Source of the DNA: Solicoccozyma terricola
Lineage: Eukaryota; Basidiomycota; Tremellomycetes; Filobasidiales; Piskurozymaceae
Direction of reading: 5' to 3'
Assembly (NCBI GenBank): GCA_001600875.1
Contig: BCLD01000002.1
Coordinates: 1,032,191-1,096,190, forward strand
Length of the DNA stretch: 64,000 nt
Made by a program: the position numbers and the translations under genes. Position 1 is the first letter of the stretch, and the number at the start of each line of letters is the position of its first letter. The notes beneath the pieces are model-generated. The model saw only the letters and a program-made list of their open reading frames with translations, was not told the DNA's origin and did no database searches. Of the stretch, positions 57,801-64,000 are shown piece after piece.

Positions 57801-58713
57801 TCAAACCCGAGGAATCTCGAGAAGTTCCTCCTCCTTCTCAACCGGCGCATCGATCTTCACATTGTATTGGCTACGATCGTCTCGGATAAAGAGACAAGCT
57901 GTGGGCAAGCATGTCGTTGGCGCAGATCTGTAATTTTCTGACGGAAGCCCGACTTACCGACAAATCCGACAGCGGAAATGCAAGCCGCAAACACCCAGAC
58001 GTATTTGAAAGCGTAGGCAAATGTCGATAGCAATGCGGCACCACCGGCCTGCAGCATCTCTGGGGTGACTCCGGGAAGTTTCAAAGCAGCTGGGATGTTG
58101 CCAGAGGCAAGTGCACCGATAAAGGCAGGGAGCTCCGCGGGGGGTAATCCAAGCGGTACCACCGCGGCCGCAACATTAGGACCAATGACACTGTTGAGCT
58201 TGGAGTTGAAGATGGCGGTGGCTGTTGTGGAATGGTAAGTGGGCATCTACTTTTGGTGCCACAAACACTCACCAACGCCGGTTCCAATCGCACCTCCCAA
58301 CGAGCGGATGGAAATGATTAGTCCGGTGATGGTGGCACTGAACGAGAGGTGGAGGTCAGCTGGGCACGGGGACCTACCTTGGCTATCAGGTCAAACCTAC
58401 ATCATCTCCGGTGGAGTTCTCAGCTGTGCAGCGGTCGCGATCGATGTCAAACCACATGCTTGTCCGAAACCCGCAATCAGGGTGAAGCACCAGACATTGG
58501 TTGAAGTGGATGGGGTCGCAGTGGTCATAGCAGCTGTCAAGCGATGTCAATTTCGCCACCTTATCTCACTGATCGCGAATTACACTCACCTGCAAATGTA
58601 GCAAAGCCCAGAAAGGAACAACATGCAATGACGGACTGCTGCTTGAAACGAGTTCCGAACCAACCAACAAATGGCAGGAAAAAGACTGCGCTGATGAAAA
58701 TAATCGAGAATCT

Positions 58714-58747
<34 letters not shown>

Positions 58748-60368
58748 GGGTGAACACCGCGCTATCGGCAAAGATATTGCGAATGACTTACCTGGTCGTG
58801 ATAAGAAGTCCGTCCTGAGTGTAGAGGATGGCTGTTTCTTGCGGGAAGTAGTTGCTGAGAACCTGCGTGGGAGGGGCGATTGGGATCAGCTGTGAGATGA
58901 GATGAGGCGTCGCTTGCTTGGAGGCTTACAAAGAACACTAGCCCCTCAATCGATATAGCGAACAGGCAGAGCCCTGGAGTTGACGACAGACTGCAATGAA
59001 CAGGTCAGAAGAATCTTCGGACTGCCTGTCATCGACACTCACGACCACATCTTATGGTTGAAGAGACCGTCTTTCTTGATCCACGTTTGGTGCGCGGCAA
59101 GTACGAGGCCGAGGCAGAAGCCAGGAATTAACGTTCCCAGGACATGACCCGACGACCACGGGTCTGCCAGGGCGTGAGATCAGTGGCGGCAATTCCAAAT
59201 GCGGGATCGCTCAAACTCACAAGGATTCTCCGCCCAAGTGAATCCCAATAAAATCAAGGTCAAGCTGCTCCCTAGCAAAACTTCTCCGATCCAATCGAGC
59301 TGCTCGAAGCGTTAGCAGGGCTATCGCTAGTAGAACAGTTCGAAAACCAAACTCACTGCTCTAAGCTTTTGTGCCAGGGTGAATTCGACTTGAGCAGGAC
59401 GTTTAGGAGGGTTGTAGAGGAACGTGCAGATGATGGCCGACGCGGCGTATATACCAGCAGCTATCTCAAAGTACTGCGAAAGATGTGTGTATGTGAGTCT
59501 TGAGCACAATTCCAATCAGTAGAATATCCTCACAGTCCGGAAGCCTTCGTTATTGTTTCGCATGAGAGCACCTCCCATCAACAGGCCTAGTATCGCTCCA
59601 GCTCCGCCAGCCTGTCAGGAATTATTAGCATGGATTTTGCTAATGTTGGGTCGACTCACAATGTTGAGACCTGCATTAGCATAGGTTCGGTATTTACGAT
59701 GAACGATCTCGGAAGGGATGAAGTTTACCAGAGGCTGCAACAATGATGGTCAATTACCACTCAGTCCCCCTTGATACAATTTCACTCACCTGTGCGCCAA
59801 AGCCTATACCCGCAATGATTTGGCCCCCGATTGCCATGTTCATGCTGGTCGCCCGGCCAGTGACGAGGCAGCCGGTGCAACCAAGCACACCAGACACGAC
59901 AACAAACCACTTCCTTCCCCACATGTCGCTTGCTTGTGAGGTTATGGGGCTAAGTACCGCAGTTGATATGGATATGGCTGTGTTCATCCATACTTGCTTA
60001 GAGGATCCCCCGACGACAGCAGCGACGTTGCGCGCGAACTGCAAGTGGGTTGGGAGATGAGCAAAGGTGGCGCGAGACTGGTTTGCTCACTACTCACCGC
60101 TGCCGATCCGATGACATTGGTCAGTTGAACAAAGGCAAGAGAGCAGACTGACTGGAATAGTGGGCAACTTGAACGAATTGCCAACAGGGTCGAGGTGGAG
60201 GGGGGATTGAATACTCACGAACAGCACCATCCATGTCTTCAGGTGGATGTGGGGGACTGCATCGGTATCAACAGTGGGAATATACTCCTGATGATCCGTC
60301 GTATGTTTCTCGACGAGGGGTGGAAGACTCTCCTGCTTGGGAGTAGAGGACAGATCTTTGGAGGACAT
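57801..60368 (-). CDS. MFS drug/siderophore-type efflux pump (TRI12-like, DHA family)
   Basis: About ten exons on the minus strand, ATG 60368 (MSSKDLSSTPKQESLPPLVE), stop at 57803-57801. After the polar N-tail and HLKTWMVLF comes SVCSLAFVQLTNVIGSAA, then KQVWMNTAISISTAVLSPIT and SQASDMWGRKWFVVVSGVLG, the conserved motif between helices 2 and 3. IGGQIIAGIGFGAQ follows. The end reads NVAAAVVPLGLPPAELPAFI, GVTPEMLQAGGAAL, YAFKYVWVFAACISAVGFVG and CLFIRDDRSQYNVKIDAPVE, the C-terminal hallmark of TRI12-like fungal pumps (14 helices, near 570 residues). Members export secondary metabolites or take up siderophores; which applies here is unknown. A C33 run forms one acceptor tract (58714-58746 on the plus strand as G). 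Confidence 0.8.
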
Positions 60369-63034
60369 GATGAGAGCCGCGGGGCTAGGTAGTGGAGAGT
60401 GGCAAGGTGTTTGAGCGCTCGCATTAGAGGCCCGGTTTGCTAGCGTGTTTTATAAGGTGGGCCTTCCTGTCACGGACCACAGGGATTCGATTCATGATAG
60501 CTCCGTATCAGCATCGGCCTCCTCTCCTGCGTACCTCCGCAGGTTCGAACGATACAGTAACAGCCGCGGCGATTTCGGACTTGTAGATATAAGCCACCTC
60601 CCCGCAATTACTTCTGCGGAAGCAAGTGGCAAGCAGCAGTGGGTGGGTTCTAAAATAGAACAGGCCACTGGTATGATATGTCCGCCGCTACTGCACGTCT
60701 GCACATAGACCATACTCGACATGTATGCTAAACTTTGCCCTTTGAATTGGACCCTTCTCGTGGAACCTCCGTTGCTTCCTTTGTCACCCCCAGTCCAGCG
60801 ATGTAACGTTGAACGGCTGGTAAGGCTAGTCAGCAAGCTGATCTATATCATGACAGTGTGAGCAGCTCAATCACCCTTCTGTCATCGCCTTTTGGGATAA
60901 GGTTCCCGGCAAGGTGTGTCTACTCTTGCCTGTCATGGGTCTACTTTATCATGGTCGAAACGATTGACTGGATTATATCAATATCCAAGAGGCAGCGTTT
61001 TGCCACAGTATCCTCTGTATGTCTATTGGACACTGACAGACGGGTTTAATCAAGTTCATACAAGGGGAAGAATGGACCCGCATTCCCAAGGGCAGGACCA
61101 CACGGCGACCGCGCAAGGAACGAGTGATTCAACGGCAACGATGGTAGCGCTGTCATGAAAAACACCATTCGGATTGCTCATGCCGAAAATCTTGAAATTC
61201 TCAGGCAAATTTGGCACCAGTGTCTTAGTTGGCTCCAGTAGAAGCCAAGCGGAGCGTCCGCTCAGCCCGCATGGGGGTTCTGTGAAATTAGCCATCGCCC
61301 AGTACAACTACCGAATTCGAAATTCCACCTTTTCTAATGGGGATTTTGTCCCGGTGTGGCTGCAGGTCGGGTGACACCGCCGCGTTCCCGATGATCTTGT
61401 TGAGGTGTGTTTGTGGAGGTTGCAGGATGTCCTGCGAGCATTCTTTAGGATACCATAGGCGACGTTTTACTCAATATTGGGAGCTTAATGTATGCCAAGT
61501 CAAGGGGTTTGAGCCCCATGGGGCACCTCTTGTCAATTCAGATGGTCTCTCCACGAGGCGGGATCTCAAGGTCACTCCTGGCAACTTGTGCGTGGTATGT
61601 CTTTGCAGCATTCCTCTAAACCGCTCCACTTTCTCTCGTCACGGCCCTGCTACTATCGACATAAACTGGCCTCTAAGGCACTCGAGGACGAGCTCGAGCG
61701 ATCCATCCTCTTCGCAATGTAGTCTCTTGGTAAAGTGCCTTTGCCTAGTGAAATCATCACGTACTCGCTCGCCAGATCCGTAAGCTGGATTTTTAACAGA
61801 TTTCGTGCTTGCCAGCCTACAACGTCATGGACATTGAGGGGAGAGACGAGCGACATTTCCATACAACATCGGGCTACGCCTCTGTTGGGGTCATTATCCA
61901 TGAGCGCGACTGCGACAGGGTGTCGGTGGGTGGTTACGCTGGAATTAGCGAGATGCTTCCCGCCTTGTCTCGTTTTGATCAGGATAGCGCTGCTGTGAAA
62001 GGGCATTGAAGGCGTATCGAAGATGTAACTGTGAGCTTGTCTGTCCCGTGGACAACCATTCATGTGCACAGTATAATTTGGAATGAATCCCTTCGCTTCG
62101 GACCGTCAGTTTACTCCAGGATGATACCCGTTTCTCCAGGTGGATGTAAATTCTTTTGATCGTAGATCAGAAATGGGCGTTTACGGTACACATCTTCGTG
62201 GTTTATAAGTCGCCGATGGGGACACTGTACGGACTCCCAGGCTTACAACGGGGGGGAGAGCCGAATGACCCGATGCAGAACTCACTTCTCGTCGTGATAC
62301 GACCCCGTGCCCCCCCCCCCCGGGCCTCTTTTTCCCCAACATAATGCATGGTCCCGGTATCGCCACAAGCATGTAATACCAACAAGCTTCCGAGACCGAC
62401 GATCATTTTCCCTTGGCAGTGAACCCAAGACACCGTTCCAAAGAACACACCGACCCCGGTGTCTCATTTGGGGTGCAGAGGTCGGCGTCTAGCGTCGGTG
62501 ATTCGCGGTAAGACGCGGCTGCGCTCGTCCCATGTATAGAAACTCGGTGTATACCGGGTACGCATCCTAGGTATCGTGATCGTATTCCCATATTTTGCCG
62601 CGGGGCCGCGGGGGCTTTGAGGGGTGCATGCGGTTCCAAATGCTGGCCCGATCTATCCTTGGGTTTATCGGCTGTAGCAGGATGACCAGCCCCAGGTTTC
62701 CCCGCTGTGATCGTCCTGAACCGCTGATCTGGGGCACCGGTAGCAAACTGATAATAGCTGATAATAGCTGACCGGTCGTCTTGGCATGCGACGATGCGTC
62801 GATCGCCCCGTGCTCCTCTTCTCCTGCTGGCTGCTCCACAAACGTTGCCCGACTCGGACCGACAACAGTTTACCGACCAGATCCCAGCATCCGCAGTGTA
62901 TGATGTGGTTCCTGTGTGGAAGTTCCAAGTTCAAGGCTCTAGGTATAAGAAGGGCCAACCGCTCGCTCGAAACCTTCCCCGCCCCGTAGTCTACCACCCA
63001 TCGCCCCCGCCCTCCCTCCACCCACCCATCCATC
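60369..63034. other. 2.7-kb intergenic region, divergent promoters
   Basis: Between the TRI12-like gene (-) and the last ACS transporter (+). Only overlapping short frames without motifs. GCTGATAATA is duplicated at about 62753-62772. It is the longest stretch without a gene in the window; I see no RNA gene or mobile element in it. Confidence 0.45.
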
Positions 63035-64000
63035 ATGTCCCAACACCTCGAAGATATCAAGGACGAAAAGCAACAAGAGGCCGATCTCGAATACGTCGAG
63101 TACGCAGCCGGACAACAGGCAGCCGGCCACGAAGATGCGGAGATTCCCTTCGTCGTCTCGCCAGAGGACGACAAGCGCGTCTGTCGTATCATTGACAAGA
63201 GGTTGTTACCAGTGAGTGACCACCGGCTTTCGCATGTAAATTCACATCCCTCACAATTAGCTCACGCTCTGTCGCGCTCTGTAACTCCATTCTCGGCTAC
63301 AGATCCTTGTCTGGGTCTACTTTCTCCAAATCCTCGACAAGTACCTCCTGGGCTTAACAGCCGTTTGGGGGATCCAGAAGGATGCGCACCTTCACGGTAC
63401 TCAGTATTCATCGATTTCAAGCATGAACGCCATCGCACAGTTAGTGTTCTTACCGTTTACGTCGTATCTACTTGTGAGGTTGCCCTCTAGGGAGTATATG
63501 ACCGGCTTGGTGTTTGGTTGGGGATGGTGAGTCGGGTGCGGGGAGCCAGCCACGACTGACTTGAAATACTCACACGTTCTCCATCGGTCCAACAGCGCAC
63601 TCCTCGGTATGGGTTTCTCCAAGTCTTACGGCACCCTCTTAGCCACCCGTTTCCTCCTCGGCCTGTTCGAGGCGGCTTGTCTGCCTTTGTTCGCGATGAT
63701 CACGTCCCAGTGGTACCGACGACAGTGAGTGTGGGAGGATAGGGTGGTGTTCGATTACTGTCGAAAAGGAAAATCAGCCAAGCTCACTTAATCGACCCAT
63801 GTTCACTAGGGAACAACCCTTCCGAGTCGCGTGCTGGTACGGAACCAACGGTATCGCCACCATTATAGGCTCTCTCATGTCCTGGGGTTTAGGCCACGTT
63901 CATTCCAAGACGATCGCATCTTGGCAGCTCATCTTCATTCTACCAGCTTGTCTGACCATCTTGACCGCTCCGCTCGTCTACTGGGCCGTGGCAAGTAGCA
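63035..64000 (+). CDS. MFS transporter, anion:cation symporter type (3' partial)
   Basis: Exons 63035-63211, 63303-63526, 63596-63724 and 63810 onward are in phase; the gene runs off the window. The N-tail is acidic (MSQHLEDIKDEKQQEADLEY). Helix 1 and its loop read ILVWVYFLQILDKYLLGLTA and VWGIQKDAHLHGTQYSSISS, the classic ACS/Dal5 signature with the DK pair. Then LVFGWGCALLGMGFSKSYGT, FLLGLFEAACLPLFAMITSQ-WYRRQEQPFRVACWYGTNG and SWQLIFILPACLTIL. This is helix 1 to about helix 6. An organic-anion permease is expected; substrate unknown. Confidence 0.83.

Overview
This window looks like nuclear DNA of a basidiomycete fungus, most likely a tremellomycete-type yeast. Genes on both strands are cut by many short GT-AG introns, usually 45 to 120 bases. 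Spacing is compact, and the window holds a CPL1-like cysteine-rich secreted protein, a fungal TOK-type potassium channel and a Pvg1-like pyruvyl transferase. The class-level placement is inference from these families, not from a marker gene. Gene models were spliced by eye; where I give exon coordinates, reading phase was checked across every junction.

Layout. 1-2 kb: tail of a GPI-anchor-like protein and a CPL1-like secreted protein (-). 2.9-5.6 kb: SulP sulfate permease (-). 7-12.7 kb: a same-strand redox run with a zinc alcohol dehydrogenase, flavocytochrome b2 and an SDR. 13.4-15.8 kb: an unrecognised 602-residue protein (-). 16.6-18.8 kb: two tandem paralogs with matching intron phases. 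20.5-22.7 kb: a protein of repeated PGHKR and RASxLR-like motifs. 22.9-25.2 kb: TOK channel (-). 25.8-26.3 kb: an N gap and homopolymer tracts. 26.4-29.7 kb: a many-exon unknown gene. 30-33 kb: a divergent pair, pyruvyl transferase and nucleotide-sugar-transporter-like protein. 33.9-39.4 kb: ACS-type MFS transporter and GST-like protein. 40.8-43 kb: an intronless DFR-like reductase and an ABM-like protein. 44-50.5 kb: a SAT4/PTH11-like membrane domain fused to a FucP-type MFS transporter, divergent from an ACS-type transporter. 51.9-52.4 kb: an inverted-repeat MITE. 52.9-55.1 kb: SSU1-like sulfite pump. 55.6-56.2 kb: MFS remnant interrupted by an N gap. 57.8-60.4 kb: TRI12-like MFS pump. 63-64 kb: start of another ACS-type transporter, cut by the window end.

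Transport dominates: sulfate uptake, sulfite efflux, potassium, nucleotide sugar, and six MFS-type loci including one remnant. The pyruvyl transferase and its divergent transporter look like a Golgi glycan module sharing a 169-base promoter.

The most unusual items are: the 491-base MITE with 26-base perfect terminal inverted repeats, a 7-base target duplication and a related end about 3.1 kb away; the SAT4-FucP fusion; the exon-linked motif repeats at 21-22.7 kb; a dispersed 35-base intronic repeat; and long poly(C) or poly(G) runs placed asymmetrically in introns.
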